This document shows, piece by piece, positions 9,868 through 20,048 of a stretch of DNA of 64,000 nucleotides (its first letter is position 1; the number at the start of each line of letters is the position of its first letter). Position numbers and translations under genes: made by a program. The DNA comes from Cycloclasticus sp. 46_120_T64 (GTDB lineage: Bacteria > Pseudomonadota > Gammaproteobacteria > Methylococcales > Cycloclasticaceae), in assembly GCA_002162695.1 (NCBI GenBank), contig MAAM01000012.1, positions 1 to 64,000 of the forward strand. Direction: 5' to 3'. The notes under the pieces are model-generated. The model was not told the DNA's origin and ran no database searches. It was given only the letters and a program-made list of their open reading frames with translations.

Positions 9868-10683
9868 GTGAGAATAGTTTTTGGCGTCGAGTATGACGGT
9901 AGCCGTTATCACGGTTGGCAGCGACAAAAGAGTGGCGTGCTAACCGTTCAAGGAATGGTCGAAAAGGCAGCGTCTAAGCTGGCTTCTCATGCGGTGGCGG
10001 TGCATTGTGCGGGGCGCACCGATGCAGGTGTGCACGCCTACGAGCAAATCATCCACTTCGATACCGACAAACAGCGTACTCCACATGCGTGGGTGTTTGG
10101 TACTAATGCTAGTTTACCCAGTGATATTCGAATTACTTGGATGCAGTTTGTCGCTGATGACTTTCACGCGCGTTTCTCTGCGGCGGCGCGTTATTACCGT
10201 TATGAAATTCATAATCGTAGTGTGAAGTCTGCGCTACACCGGAATCACGTGACGACTATTTTTCAGCCCTTAGACGAAGAAAATATGCAGCGTGGGGCCA
10301 ATTTTTTAATTGGCAAACATGATTTTTCCTCCTTTCGTGCGCAAGGTTGTCAGGCGAAGAACCCAAATAAAAATATTCATTCGATATCAATTAAGCGCAG
10401 TGATGATAAAATCACCCTCGATATTATTGCCAACGCTTTTTTACACCATATGGTGAGGAACATTGTTGGTACCTTATTGCCACTCGGTCGAGGTGAGATG
10501 CCAGCAGAGTGGGTAGCCGAGGTGTTGCAGGCTAAAGATCGAAAGGTAGCGGGTGTTACCGCGCCGCCGAATGGTTTGTACTTTAAAGGGGTGTACTACC
10601 CTGAGCGTTTCGGCATTAATACCTTGAACGAATTCCAACCCTTTGCCGAAGCGATGGAAATTAACCCCTTATTGGAAGCATAA
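9868..10683 (+). CDS. truA: tRNA pseudouridine(38-40) synthase TruA
   Basis: 271 residues from a GTG start at 9868, nine bases after pdxJ. The catalytic Asp is about residue 52 in CAGRTDAGVHA. The C-terminal half carries the typical FLHHMVRNIVGTL motif. TruA converts uridines 38-40 of tRNA anticodon arms to pseudouridine. It opens the truA-trpF-trpB-trpA-accD-folC run. Confidence 0.96.
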   Translation: MRIVFGVEYDGSRYHGWQRQKSGVLTVQGMVEKAASKLASHAVAVHCAGRTDAGVHAYEQIIHFDTDKQRTPHAWVFGTNASLPSDIRITWMQFVADDFHARFSAAARYYRYEIHNRSVKSALHRNHVTTIFQPLDEENMQRGANFLIGKHDFSSFRAQGCQAKNPNKNIHSISIKRSDDKITLDIIANAFLHHMVRNIVGTLLPLGRGEMPAEWVAEVLQAKDRKVAGVTAPPNGLYFKGVYYPERFGINTLNEFQPFAEAMEINPLLEA

Positions 10684-10687
10684 CCCC

Positions 10688-11314
10688 TTGAGAACACGCG
10701 TAAAAATTTGTGGTATTACCCGAATCGACGATGCCCTAGCCGCAGTGGCTGCGGGTGCTGATGCCTTGGGTTTTGTCTTTTACGGGCCTAGCCCGAGGAA
10801 TATCTCCTTACCGCAGGCCAGCGCTATCTTTGCGAGCTTACCGCCTTTCGTTAGCAAGGTGGCATTGTTTGTAAATCCGAGCTGTGAGCAGGTCGAAGAG
10901 GCATTAAGTGTGTTATCGATTGATGTTTTACAGTTCCACGGTGATGAGGATGCGGTATTTTGCCAGTCCTTTAATAAACCTTATTTAAAGGCGATTAGGG
11001 TGCAGCAGGATACTGATTTTGCACAATTAGCCGAAGACTATAAGCTTGCCTCGGGTTTGTTATTTGATGCGTTTGATAGCCAGCAGTACGGTGGCACTGG
11101 GCATACCTTCGATTGGTCTTTATTGCCCAAACAGTGCCCGTCGCCGCTTATCTTGGCGGGTGGTTTGACGGTGCAGAATGTTTGCCAAGCGATTACAGAA
11201 ACACGACCCTACGCCGTCGATATCAGCAGCGGCGTAGAGCAAAGCAAGGGTCTAAAAGACCCTCAATTAATAAAACAATTTATCCAAGAGGTTACACGTG
11301 GCAACGACCAGTAG
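10688..11314 (+). CDS. trpF: phosphoribosylanthranilate isomerase
   Basis: 208 residues from TTG at 10688, four bases after truA. The frame stays open upstream to 10643, inside truA, but family members begin close to TRVKICGIT, which follows this TTG directly. The beta-barrel motifs KICGIT (catalytic Cys near residue 7), LQFHGDE and the phosphate site GGL...VDISSGVE are present. It catalyses the third step of tryptophan synthesis from anthranilate and overlaps trpB by 17 bp. Confidence 0.93.
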   Translation: MRTRVKICGITRIDDALAAVAAGADALGFVFYGPSPRNISLPQASAIFASLPPFVSKVALFVNPSCEQVEEALSVLSIDVLQFHGDEDAVFCQSFNKPYLKAIRVQQDTDFAQLAEDYKLASGLLFDAFDSQQYGGTGHTFDWSLLPKQCPSPLILAGGLTVQNVCQAITETRPYAVDISSGVEQSKGLKDPQLIKQFIQEVTRGNDQ

Positions 11315-12530
11315 CGATCAACAATCAACAGTGACGGATTATAATTTACCCGATGACAGCGGGCATTTTGGCCCTTATGGCGGTATTTTTGTCGCCGAAA
11401 CCTTGATGGAGTCCATCGAAGAGCTGAATGAGGCGTATACAAAATTTATCCAAGACCCCGAGTTTCTTGCAGAATTAGACGCCGATTTACATGATTACGT
11501 CGGTCGACCTTCACCTATCTATCATGCTGAGCGTTTGAGCCGAGAAACCGGTGGCGCACAAATTTACCTGAAGCGTGAAGATTTGAACCATACCGGCGCA
11601 CATAAGGTTAATAATACGATTGGTCAGGCCCTATTGGCAAAACGTATGGGGAAAACCCGTATTATTGCGGAAACCGGTGCCGGCCAGCACGGCGTGGCAA
11701 CCGCCACGGTAGCGGCGAGGTTAGGTCTAGAGTGCGTGGTCTATATGGGCGCTGAAGATATTAAACGTCAGTCACCGAATGTTTACCGGATGAAGTTGTT
11801 GGGGGCGAAAGTGGTGGCGGTGACGTCTGGTTCACAAACGCTGAAAGATGCTTTAAACGAAGCACTTCGAGACTGGGTCACCAATATTGATAATACCTAT
11901 TATATTATTGGCACCGTCGCGGGGCCGCACCCATATCCAGCAATGGTTCGAGATTTTCAAACTATTATTGGCCGTGAGTCGCGCGCACAAATGCTCGAAA
12001 AAACGGGGCGTTTACCGGATGCTTTGGTGGCCTGTGTGGGCGGTGGCTCGAATGCCATCGGTCTTTTTCATCCTTTCATCGAAGATGAAGATGTAGCGAT
12101 GTACGGTGTGGAAGCAGCGGGCCTAGGGGTTGAAACGGGCAAACATTCTGCACCTTTATGTGCCGGAAAACCCGGTGTGCTACACGGCAATAGAACGTAT
12201 TTGATGGCAGATGAAAACGGTGAAATTATTGAAACGCATTCAATATCCGCGGGTCTTGATTACCCAGGCGTTGGCCCTGAACATTCGTGGTTAAAGGATA
12301 TTGGCCGGGCAGATTACGTTGCGATTAACGATGACGAGGCGTTAGCGGCATTTCACCAATTGACCCGAGTGGAAGGCATCATCCCAGCCTTGGAGTCTAG
12401 CCATGCAGTGGCTTACGCGGTGAAACTAGCAAAAACTTTGCCTGCTGATAAAAACATCTTGGTTAACCTGTCGGGACGTGGCGATAAAGACATTTTTACC
12501 ATCGCAAAATTAGAGGGGATTGAGCTGTGA
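11298..12530 (+). CDS. trpB: tryptophan synthase beta subunit
   Basis: 410 residues from GTG at 11298. The PLP-binding Lys is about residue 103 in the HTGAHKVNN motif; the phosphate loop [10 protein letters not shown] and the C-terminal SGRGDKD are also intact. The enzyme joins indole and serine in the alpha2-beta2 complex with TrpA. The GTG start lies inside trpF and the stop overlaps trpA (GTGA), so trpF-trpB-trpA look translationally coupled. Confidence 0.97.
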   Translation: MATTSSDQQSTVTDYNLPDDSGHFGPYGGIFVAETLMESIEELNEAYTKFIQDPEFLAELDADLHDYVGRPSPIYHAERLSRETGGAQIYLKREDLNHTGAHKVNNTIGQALLAKRMGKTRIIAETGAGQHGVATATVAARLGLECVVYMGAEDIKRQSPNVYRMKLLGAKVVAVTSGSQTLKDALNEALRDWVTNIDNTYYIIGTVAGPHPYPAMVRDFQTIIGRESRAQMLEKTGRLPDALVACVGGGSNAIGLFHPFIEDEDVAMYGVEAAGLGVETGKHSAPLCAGKPGVLHGNRTYLMADENGEIIETHSISAGLDYPGVGPEHSWLKDIGRADYVAINDDEALAAFHQLTRVEGIIPALESSHAVAYAVKLAKTLPADKNILVNLSGRGDKDIFTIAKLEGIEL

Positions 12531-13339
12531 GCCGTTTAGATGCGTGTTTTAAAGCCTTAGCTGAGCAAAACCAAAAAGCGTTAGTGCCTTTTGTCACAGC
12601 GGGTGACCCAAATGCTGATTTCACTTTAGCCTGTATGCATAATATGGTGAAGGCGGGGGCCAATATTATTGAACTCGGGGTGCCTTTTTCCGACCCGATG
12701 GCCGATGGCCCTGTTATTCAAAAAGCCAGTGAGCGGGCGTTAGAGCAGGGAATGTCGTTAAAAGGGGTGATCGAGGTTGTTCGCCAGTTCCGCGAAGAGG
12801 ATCAAGTAACCCCAGTTATTTTGATGGGTTACCTTAATCCTATCGAGTTTATGGGGTATGAAGCGTTTGCAGAACGTGCCGCTGAGGCGGGGGTCGATGG
12901 TGTGTTAACGGTGGATATTCCGCCGGAAGAGAGTGCAGCCTTACTGCGCGCTTATGATAAATACGCGTTAGCGCCGATCTTTTTATTATCACCGACCAGC
13001 AATGAGTCGCGGATCAAAAAGGTCGCGGCGGTTGCCCAAGGTTATATTTATTACGTTTCGATCAAGGGTGTTACCGGTACCGGTGATCTTGAGCTGAGCG
13101 AGGTGACCGATAAACTGGCGGAAATTAAGCGCCATACGAGCTTACCCTTGGCGGTAGGCTTCGGTGTTAAAAATGCGAATATTGCGGCGAATATTGCTAA
13201 AATAAGCGATGCTGTGGTGGTTGGCAGTGCGCTGATTAATTGTATTACCGATAATGCTGACGATGAAAACAAAGGCCAAGAGGCTATCGCGGGTTTATTG
13301 GCTGAAATGCGTACGGCGATGGACGCGGTAACAAAATAA
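12527..13339 (+). CDS. trpA: tryptophan synthase alpha subunit
   Basis: 270 residues. The two catalytic acids occupy the canonical positions, Glu49 ([11 protein letters not shown]) and Asp60 (ADGPVIQ). The GTG start overlaps the trpB stop by 4 bp. TrpA cleaves indole-3-glycerol phosphate and passes indole through a tunnel to TrpB. The anthranilate genes (trpE, G, D, C) are not in the window, so the pathway is split on the chromosome. Confidence 0.97.
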   Translation: MSRLDACFKALAEQNQKALVPFVTAGDPNADFTLACMHNMVKAGANIIELGVPFSDPMADGPVIQKASERALEQGMSLKGVIEVVRQFREEDQVTPVILMGYLNPIEFMGYEAFAERAAEAGVDGVLTVDIPPEESAALLRAYDKYALAPIFLLSPTSNESRIKKVAAVAQGYIYYVSIKGVTGTGDLELSEVTDKLAEIKRHTSLPLAVGFGVKNANIAANIAKISDAVVVGSALINCITDNADDENKGQEAIAGLLAEMRTAMDAVTK

Positions 13340-13358
13340 TAAAATGGTTAGGTGAATT

Positions 13359-14246
13359 ATGAGTTGGTTTGAAAAATTACTTCCTTCAGGTATTAATCTA
13401 CAAGGTAAGGCGAAAGGCTCGGTGCCCGAAGGTCTGTGGTGTAAATGTGATAGTTGTCAAAGTGTGTTGTATAAAACAGATTTGGAAAGCAATTTCCATG
13501 TTTGCCCAAAGTGTGACCACCATCAGCGTTTAACAGGGCGTCAACGACTTGATTCGTTTTTAGATGAAGCCGGCCGAGACGAAATTGGTGCTAATTTAAA
13601 ATCACTCGATCCATTAAAGTTTAAAGACAGTAAAAAGTATAAAGATCGACACGCCGCTGCAGTTAAGGCAACGGGTGAATCCGATGCGCTGATTGCGATG
13701 CAAGGTAAGGTGTTAGGTCTAGATTTAGTCGTCGCAGCCTTTGATTTTAGCTTTATGGGGGGCTCGATGGGGTCGGTGGTTGGTGAGCGTTTTATCCGTG
13801 CGGTTGATCGTGCAATTGAGTGCAATATTCCATTGGTTTGTTTTACCGCCAGTGGTGGTGCGCGGATGCAGGAATCCTTGTTTTCATTGTTTCAAATGGC
13901 TAAAACCAGCGCGGCCTTAACACGACTTGCGGATAAAAAAATACCCTTCATTTCGGTGCTAACTGACCCCACTATGGGTGGAGTATCGGCCAGTTTAGCG
14001 ATGTTAGGCGATATTCATATTGCCGAACCGAAGGCGTTGATTGGTTTTGCAGGCCAGCGAGTGATAGAGCAAACGGTGAGCGAGAAGCTGCCTGAGGGAT
14101 TCCAGCGTAGCGAGTTTTTACTCGAACACGGGGCTATTGATATGATTGTTGACCGTAGAGAAATGCGTCAGACAGTGAGCGAAATTTTATCGTTATTGCA
14201 CGCAGGTCATCACGCCCTAGAGCAGAGCGCTGTTGCAGAGAGCTGA
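13359..14246 (+). CDS. accD: acetyl-CoA carboxylase carboxyltransferase beta subunit
   Basis: 295 residues. The N-terminal zinc finger has its four Cys at about 30, 33, 49 and 52 (CDSC and CPKC), and the crotonase-fold carboxyltransferase domain follows, with the oxyanion-hole loop SGGARMQE and [12 protein letters not shown]. With AccA it transfers carboxyl from biotin to acetyl-CoA, the first committed step of fatty-acid synthesis. It is followed by folC, a widely conserved pair. Confidence 0.96.
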   Translation: MSWFEKLLPSGINLQGKAKGSVPEGLWCKCDSCQSVLYKTDLESNFHVCPKCDHHQRLTGRQRLDSFLDEAGRDEIGANLKSLDPLKFKDSKKYKDRHAAAVKATGESDALIAMQGKVLGLDLVVAAFDFSFMGGSMGSVVGERFIRAVDRAIECNIPLVCFTASGGARMQESLFSLFQMAKTSAALTRLADKKIPFISVLTDPTMGGVSASLAMLGDIHIAEPKALIGFAGQRVIEQTVSEKLPEGFQRSEFLLEHGAIDMIVDRREMRQTVSEILSLLHAGHHALEQSAVAES

Positions 14247-14267
14247 GCCATTAATCAGCCAAAGACC

Positions 14268-15527
14268 TTGTCGAGTGATTCAACACTCGATGAGTGGTTA
14301 GTGTGGCAGGAATCCTGCCACGTAAAAGAAATTGATTTGGGTTTGCAGCGCGTAGCAGAAGTTTATGCGCGCCTAGCGCTAAGCCCGTCCTCAGCTATTT
14401 ATACGATCACGGTTGCTGGTACCAATGGCAAGGGTTCGAGTGTGGCGATGTTGGAGTCAATTCTTCTCGCGGCCGGTTATCAGGTCGGCGTCTATAGCAC
14501 CCCACACTTAATTTTTTACAATGAACGTGTACGGCTGAATGGGCGTGCGGTGAATGATTCGCTGCTCAGTGCATCATTTGCCCGTATTGATAAAGCGCGT
14601 GAAACGACCAGTTTAAGTTATTTCGAATTTGGCACGCTGGCGGCCTTAGATATTTTTAGCCAACAAAACGTCGATGTGCAGATTTTAGAAGTAGGCTTAG
14701 GTGGACGTTTGGATGCGGTTAATATTATTGATGCCGACGCCGCGCTGATTACTACGATTGATGTCGATCATATCGATTGGTTGGGTGATGACCTGGCCGG
14801 TATTGCGCTGGAAAAAGCGGGCGTGTTCAGGGCGCAGCAAAAGGCAGTCTGTGCGGATCAGTCGGTGCCGCAAAGCTTGATAGCTTATGCCGCAGAGTTG
14901 AATACAGACCTGCTATTGGCGGGTAGGGATTTCAACTATCAACTAAGGGTAGACGGTTGGTGCCTATCAGCCAAACATTGTTTTGCCGATGATTATCGAT
15001 TGCCCAGCTTATTGGGTGAGCATCAAGTACAAAATGCCGCTGGGGTGATTAGCTTATTGGCCCATATATCAGATGATATTCAAGTCAATCAACATGATTT
15101 AGAAAAGGGTTTGCAGACGGTGAACTTATCGGGCCGTTTACAGCGAGTTTCGAACTCTCCCGAGGTCTACTTAGACGTGGCGCATAATGCGGAGTCGGCA
15201 CTGGCCTTGCTAGAATTTATTAAAACGAAACAATATAACAAGCTGCAGGTGGTTTTTTCCATCTTGGCGGATAAAGATTTAGAGAAGGTTGTTCGACCAT
15301 TTTTAAATATCGTTGATCACTGGCATATTGCGCCGTTAAATACCGCGCGGGCGCAGTCTATTGATAGCTTGTCGGCATATTTATCAGACAATGCGGCGCT
15401 TAAATGCAGTTCTTATGAATCGATAGCAGCGGCCTTCGGCGGTGCGAAAGGTCGGCTGAAGAAAGATGATTTGCTGGTCTGTTTCGGCTCATTTTATGTA
15501 GTCGAAGGGTGTTTAGACGCGTTATAA
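14268..15527 (+). CDS. folC: dihydrofolate synthase / folylpolyglutamate synthase
   Basis: 419 residues from a TTG start at 14268. The Mur-ligase-type P-loop TNGKGSS lies near residue 50, and ATP and metal site elements are further on (EVGLGGRLDAVN; the DVDH motif near 165; YLDVAHN near 303). The enzyme adds glutamate to dihydropteroate and then extends folate polyglutamate tails. It lies between accD and the dedD-cvpA genes, which are probably co-transcribed. Confidence 0.94.
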   Translation: MSSDSTLDEWLVWQESCHVKEIDLGLQRVAEVYARLALSPSSAIYTITVAGTNGKGSSVAMLESILLAAGYQVGVYSTPHLIFYNERVRLNGRAVNDSLLSASFARIDKARETTSLSYFEFGTLAALDIFSQQNVDVQILEVGLGGRLDAVNIIDADAALITTIDVDHIDWLGDDLAGIALEKAGVFRAQQKAVCADQSVPQSLIAYAAELNTDLLLAGRDFNYQLRVDGWCLSAKHCFADDYRLPSLLGEHQVQNAAGVISLLAHISDDIQVNQHDLEKGLQTVNLSGRLQRVSNSPEVYLDVAHNAESALALLEFIKTKQYNKLQVVFSILADKDLEKVVRPFLNIVDHWHIAPLNTARAQSIDSLSAYLSDNAALKCSSYESIAAAFGGAKGRLKKDDLLVCFGSFYVVEGCLDAL

Positions 15528-15564
15528 TGCGCACCAATCGAGCACATTAACTAGACCCGTTATT

Positions 15565-16080
15565 ATGGAACAAGCATTGAAACAACGTTTAATAGGCGCC
15601 GTTATCCTAATTTCCTTGGCGGTTATTTTTGTACCCATGTTAATCGGTGGTAAGCCAGGGGATAACGAGGTGGTTTCGATTGATATTCCTGAGCTACCGA
15701 AGGAACTCGAGTCTCGAATCATTGCATTACCGGAACAAACAATGGAACCGTTGGCCAAAGTGTCACTCTCAAAAGGCCAGCCGGTTAAAATAACATCCCC
15801 TAGTATTGCTAAACCGCCGCTCAGCAACGCGGTTGAAGGAATCTCAGCTTGGGTTGTGCAGGTGGGAAGTTTCAGTGATAAAAAAAATGCTAAGGGTTTA
15901 TCTGATCAGCTAAAAAAGGCGGGCTTTACCGCCTTTGTCGAACAGTCGGCAGGGAAGAAAGGTGAGATCTATCGCGTTCGAGTTGGCCCTGAACTCAGTG
16001 AAAAACAAGCTGGGCTTATTAAATTAAAACTTCAGCAAGAGCAAAAACTAGCCAAAGCGCTGGTTGTTCAGTACCCATAG
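15565..16080 (+). CDS. dedD: SPOR-domain protein (DedD-like)
   Basis: 171 residues. One membrane helix lies at about 9-28, followed by a Pro/Lys-rich periplasmic linker, and a C-terminal SPOR domain starts at WVVQVGSFSDKKNA (about residue 91). SPOR domains bind denuded peptidoglycan at the division site, and DedD supports constriction in E. coli. The position between folC and cvpA is the one dedD has in many gammaproteobacteria. Confidence 0.88.
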   Translation: MEQALKQRLIGAVILISLAVIFVPMLIGGKPGDNEVVSIDIPELPKELESRIIALPEQTMEPLAKVSLSKGQPVKITSPSIAKPPLSNAVEGISAWVVQVGSFSDKKNAKGLSDQLKKAGFTAFVEQSAGKKGEIYRVRVGPELSEKQAGLIKLKLQQEQKLAKALVVQYP

Positions 16081-16087
16081 AGGCGAC

Positions 16088-16603
16088 ATGATGACGAGCA
16101 ATGTACTCAGTCAGCTGATTTGGGTTGATTATGTGATCCTTGGAATTATCGCTATTTCAGCTATTATTGGATTGTTTCGAGGTTTAGTTAAGGAAGCGTT
16201 TTCCTTAGGTGGTTGGGTGGTAGCTATTATTATAGGCATCCGTTTTAACCAAGGTTTTGCTGTTTATTTAGTGGATTATATTGAGCTACCCTCGGTCAGG
16301 CTCGCGGTGGCATTCGTTATCTTGTTATTACTGAGCCTACTGCTGTGCTCGATGTTGTCTTATTTGGTGAGTCAAATAGTTGATAAAACAGGCTTATCGG
16401 GAACGGATCGATTTGCGGGTTTACTTTTTGGTATAGCGCGCGGCATGGTGGTGATGTCGGTGTTGGTTTTGTTGGCGGGTTTAACCCCATTGCCACAAGA
16501 CCCTTGGTGGGCACAGTCTGCGTTGATTGGGCCTTTTCAAGAGTTATCAGTGTGGTTAAGAGAGCAGATACCCAGTGGTCTAACGGGTTATTTGTCGTAT
16601 TAA
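16088..16603 (+). CDS. cvpA: CvpA family membrane protein
   Basis: 171 residues from ATG at 16088, with AGAGG just upstream; a second ATG follows at once. Upstream extension to 16064 would overlap dedD and lacks support. Four hydrophobic helices are predicted (about 10-30, 35-52, 70-92, 108-130), with the family motifs VDYVILGIIAISAIIGLFRG and DRFAGLLFGIARG. CvpA is needed for colicin V production and for membrane homeostasis or bile resistance in enterics; the exact activity is not established. It precedes purF as in E. coli. Confidence 0.9.
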   Translation: MMTSNVLSQLIWVDYVILGIIAISAIIGLFRGLVKEAFSLGGWVVAIIIGIRFNQGFAVYLVDYIELPSVRLAVAFVILLLLSLLLCSMLSYLVSQIVDKTGLSGTDRFAGLLFGIARGMVVMSVLVLLAGLTPLPQDPWWAQSALIGPFQELSVWLREQIPSGLTGYLSY

Positions 16604-16627
16604 ATTTCATTAAAAGGCAGAGATAAT

Positions 16628-18136
16628 ATGTGTGGGATTGCTGGCGTAGTAGCGCATCAGGACGTAAATCAAGAGTTGTATGAGGCGCTGACCGTGCTTC
16701 AGCATCGTGGGCAGGATGCCGCGGGTATCGTGACCTGTGAGGGTAGTAAATTACACCTGCGTAAAGCCAATGGTTTGGTGCGGGATGTGTTTAGAACCAG
16801 TCATATGCGAGACTTAAAGGGGAATATGGGGATCGGCCACGTGCGTTATCCAACCGCGGGTTGTTCAAGCTCCGCTGAAGCTCAACCATTTTATGTTAAT
16901 TCACCCTTTGGTATCACCTTGGCGCATAACGGTAATTTAACCAATGCGGCGGAGTTGAAACGTGAATTATTTGTTGAAGACCAACGACATATTAATACCA
17001 ACTCAGACTCAGAAATTTTATTAAATGTGTTTGCCCATGAATTACAGTCTTTGGGTAAATTAAAGTTAAATGAAACCGATGTTTTTACTGCAATTTCTGC
17101 GGTGCATAAGCGCTGTGAAGGTGCGTATGCGGTGGTCGTGATGATTACCGGTTTCGGTGTGGTTGGTTTTCGTGATCCGAATGGGATTCGGCCTATTTGT
17201 TATGGTATCCGCGAAAGCGATCAAGGTAATGAATATATGATTGCCTCTGAATCAGTCGCACTCGATACGATGGGCTTTAAGCTAATTCGTGATATCGAGC
17301 CGGGTGAGGCCGTCTTTATTAAAAAAGGTGGGGTTATTCATACCCAGCAGTGTGCCGAGAACCCACAATTAACCCCGTGTATTTTTGAATACGTTTATCT
17401 CGCGCGTCCTGACTCGATTATTGACAATGTGTCGGTGTATAAAACACGTTTGCGGATGGGTGAGAAATTAGCTGAAAAAATTATGCGAATAAACCCCGAT
17501 CACGATATTGATGTGGTTATTCCTATTCCCGATACCAGCCGTACCTCGGCCTTACAGTTGGCGAATGTACTGGATGTTAAGTACCGCGAGGGTTTCATTA
17601 AAAATAGGTATATCGGGCGAACATTTATTATGCCGGGCCAGCAGGAACGTAAAAAATCGGTTCGACGTAAACTCAATGCGATTGATTTAGAATTTCGAGG
17701 CAAAAACGTTTTATTGGTGGATGATTCCATCGTGCGTGGCACGACCTCTGGACAAATTATTAAATTAGCGCGTGAAGCGGGTGCCAATAAGGTGTATTTC
17801 GCGTCAGCTGCGCCACCGGTTCGTTACCCGAACGTCTATGGCATTGATATGCCAGCGGTGAGCGAATTGATCGCAAACGATAGAACGGAAGAAGAAATAC
17901 AGCAGGCCATTGGTGCTGATTGGCTAGTCTTCCAAGACCTCGATGATTTATTTGAATCGGTGAAAAATAAGAAATCGCCGATTGAAGAATTTGATGCAGC
18001 CTGTTTTGATCAAAAGTATGTGACCGGAACGGTTAGTGATGAGTACCTTAAGGCGCAGGGTCTGAACCGCTCGGATGATCAAAAAGCGCAGGATGACTTA
18101 GATCAAATGGTTATCGACTTACACAATACTAATTAA
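16628..18136 (+). CDS. purF: amidophosphoribosyltransferase
   Basis: 502 residues. The N-terminal nucleophile is Cys2 (MCGIAGVV), exposed after Met removal; the glutaminase domain is followed by a phosphoribosyltransferase domain with the PRPP loop [12 protein letters not shown] (about 362-373). It makes phosphoribosylamine from PRPP and glutamine, the first step of purine synthesis. No PurR-type operator was recognised in the 24 bp gap upstream, so expression probably comes from the long operon. Confidence 0.97.
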   Translation: MCGIAGVVAHQDVNQELYEALTVLQHRGQDAAGIVTCEGSKLHLRKANGLVRDVFRTSHMRDLKGNMGIGHVRYPTAGCSSSAEAQPFYVNSPFGITLAHNGNLTNAAELKRELFVEDQRHINTNSDSEILLNVFAHELQSLGKLKLNETDVFTAISAVHKRCEGAYAVVVMITGFGVVGFRDPNGIRPICYGIRESDQGNEYMIASESVALDTMGFKLIRDIEPGEAVFIKKGGVIHTQQCAENPQLTPCIFEYVYLARPDSIIDNVSVYKTRLRMGEKLAEKIMRINPDHDIDVVIPIPDTSRTSALQLANVLDVKYREGFIKNRYIGRTFIMPGQQERKKSVRRKLNAIDLEFRGKNVLLVDDSIVRGTTSGQIIKLAREAGANKVYFASAAPPVRYPNVYGIDMPAVSELIANDRTEEEIQQAIGADWLVFQDLDDLFESVKNKKSPIEEFDAACFDQKYVTGTVSDEYLKAQGLNRSDDQKAQDDLDQMVIDLHNTN

Positions 18137-18157
18137 CAATTATAAAAATCTAACGTT

Positions 18158-19348
18158 ATGAGTAATCCAGATTGGACGAGTTATTCGATTGAAACCCAAG
18201 GGGTGCGAGCGGGACAGCACCGTACCCCCGAGGCCGAGCACAGTGATGCTATCTTTCCTACTTCAAGTTATGTGTTTAGTAGTGCGGAAGAGGCGGCCGA
18301 CCGTTTTTCGGGTAAAACTCCTGGCAACATCTATTCACGTTTTACCAACCCAACCGTGCGTGCTTTTGAACAGCGCTTAGCGATTATGGAAGGGGCTGAA
18401 CGCGCGATGGCAACGGCATCGGGTATGGCCGCTATTAACTGCGTATGCATGGGGCTATTGCGTTCAGGTGATCACGTTGTGTGTTCACAGAGTGTATTTG
18501 GTAATAGTGCATTGATGTTTAAAAACATCATGGCTAAGTTTGATGTTACGACGACCTTCGTTAAGCTAGATGATATGGCGCAGTGGCAGCAAGCGTTGCA
18601 ACCCAATACACGTTTCTTATTTGTAGAAACACCTTCGAATCCCTTAGGGACCTTGGTGGATATTCGTAAGCTAGCCGACTTGGCACACGCCAATGGCAGT
18701 CTATTGGTTGTCGATAATGTTTATTGCACGCCCGCCTTGCAAAAACCCTTGAGCCTAGGAGCGGATTTAGTCGTACACTCCGCCACCAAATACCTGGATG
18801 GTCAAGGCCGCTGCATCGGTGGTGCGGTGGTGGGTAGTGATGAACTCATTGAAAAAGAAATTTACCCTATTTTAAGAACCTGTGGCCCAACCATGAGCCC
18901 GTTTAATGCTTGGGTGTTCCATAAGGGTTTAGAAACTTTATCGTTAAGAATGGAAAAACATTGTCAAAACGCATTGGATGTTGCGCAGTGGTTAGAGCAA
19001 CAACCCGCGGTGGACAATGTGTATTACACCGGGCTTAGCAGTCACCCGCAGCACGAACTGGCCAAACAGCAGCAAACAGGTTTTGGCGGCATCGTCAGCT
19101 TTGATGTGAAGGGCGGTCAAGCGAATGCGTGGAAAGTGATCGATGGCACGCAAATGATCTCTATTACCGCGAACTTGGGTGATGTTAAAACGATGATTAC
19201 CCACCCAACGACCACAACACACGGTCGTTTAACGGAAGAAGAACGCAGTAAAGCCGGTATTGGCGATTCCTTGTTACGTTTAGCCGTGGGTCTTGAAAAT
19301 GTTGAAGATATTAAAGCCGATCTAGCGCGTGGGTTCGCTTCACTTTAA
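18158..19348 (+). CDS. metZ: O-succinylhomoserine sulfhydrylase
   Basis: 396 residues of the Cys/Met-metabolism PLP family. The Schiff-base Lys is about residue 211 in HSATKYLDGQGR, and the MATASGMAAI phosphate-binding loop lies near 84-93. MetZ makes homocysteine directly from O-succinylhomoserine and sulfide. The name MetZ over MetB or MetC rests on the purF-metZ order seen in pseudomonads and on overall sequence pattern. It is the last gene of the long run starting at truA. Confidence 0.9.
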   Translation: MSNPDWTSYSIETQGVRAGQHRTPEAEHSDAIFPTSSYVFSSAEEAADRFSGKTPGNIYSRFTNPTVRAFEQRLAIMEGAERAMATASGMAAINCVCMGLLRSGDHVVCSQSVFGNSALMFKNIMAKFDVTTTFVKLDDMAQWQQALQPNTRFLFVETPSNPLGTLVDIRKLADLAHANGSLLVVDNVYCTPALQKPLSLGADLVVHSATKYLDGQGRCIGGAVVGSDELIEKEIYPILRTCGPTMSPFNAWVFHKGLETLSLRMEKHCQNALDVAQWLEQQPAVDNVYYTGLSSHPQHELAKQQQTGFGGIVSFDVKGGQANAWKVIDGTQMISITANLGDVKTMITHPTTTTHGRLTEEERSKAGIGDSLLRLAVGLENVEDIKADLARGFASL

Positions 19349-19468
19349 TACAGCCCATACTCAAAATTACTCAGTATTACCAAGTGTAAACCTGTGGGGT
19401 AGGTTTCAATCTGCCCTACGGCCTTTAATCAGCTTATTTGACTAAGCTAATAAAAGAGCAGCGTTAGA

Positions 19469-19735
19469 TTATTTTTCATAGTGATATCGACATGAAATAA
19501 TTGTAAGTTGGTTCTCATCAATTACGTATACAAGCCGGTTACTGTCATCAATGCGGCGAGACCAAAAGCCAGATAAGTTTTCTTTCAGTGGTTCAGGCTT
19601 GCCGATGCCTTCAAATGGAGTTCCCTGGGTATCTGAGATGAGTTTATTAATACGTTTTAGTGTTTTTTTATCCTGACCTTGCCAGTATGTATAGTCTTTC
19701 CAGGCTTCTTTTGTCCAAGCCAGTATTTTAATCAT
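19469..19735 (-). CDS. yoeB: YoeB-type mRNA interferase toxin
   Basis: 88 residues from the ATG overlapping the end of the antitoxin gene; a TTG one codon earlier is also in frame. The three residues known as catalytic in YoeB fall in place: Glu48 (GKPEPL), Arg67 (NRLVY) and His85 (RYHY), each shifted by two from E. coli YoeB. The toxin is a ribosome-dependent endoribonuclease that cuts mRNA when free of YefM. All key residues are intact, so it should be functional. Confidence 0.93.
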   Translation of the reverse strand: MIKILAWTKEAWKDYTYWQGQDKKTLKRINKLISDTQGTPFEGIGKPEPLKENLSGFWSRRIDDSNRLVYVIDENQLTIISCRYHYEK

Positions 19736-19982
19736 CAATTAAGCCATGATTTTCAACTTTACCTGAGCGATATTGGGCGATGGACTTTGCAATATGCGCT
19801 GCATTGGCAGGGCTTCTTAAAAGGTGTACGGTTTCCATTAGAGAGTTGAAGTGGTCGAGAGACATGACAACCGCGTCTTCCGCATCTCTACGTGAAATGA
19901 TAGTGCAATCAGAATCATCAACGACTTGATCTAATACACTTTTTAATCTATTTCGGGCATCTGAAAAGTTAATGACTCTCAT
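19728..19982 (-). CDS. yefM: YefM/Phd-type antitoxin
   Basis: 84 residues. The N-terminal Phd/YefM DNA-binding fold (MRVINFSDARNRLKSVLDQV) is followed by the toxin-binding C-terminal tail (AHIAKSIAQYRSGK). A GAGGAG ribosome site lies at 19987-19992 on the sense strand of the gene. It neutralises YoeB and, with it, represses its own promoter. The stop codon overlaps the toxin start (ATGATTAA arrangement), which couples translation. Confidence 0.92.
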   Translation of the reverse strand: MRVINFSDARNRLKSVLDQVVDDSDCTIISRRDAEDAVVMSLDHFNSLMETVHLLRSPANAAHIAKSIAQYRSGKVENHGLIDD

Positions 19983-20014
19983 GGGGCTCCTCTATTTGTA
20001 CGACATATAGAACA

Positions 20015-20042
20015 AGTATAACCTGTCCTTTTAGTTGTGCAA
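20015..20042 (-). promoter_or_regulatory. yefM-yoeB promoter
   Basis: On the minus strand TTGCAC (20037-20042) is followed, after 16 bases, by TATACT (20015-20020), about 33 bases upstream of the yefM start. A second TTGCAC directly precedes the first (20043-20048), giving a short direct repeat. No YefM operator palindrome was confirmed. Confidence 0.55.
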
Positions 20043-20048
20043 GTGCAA

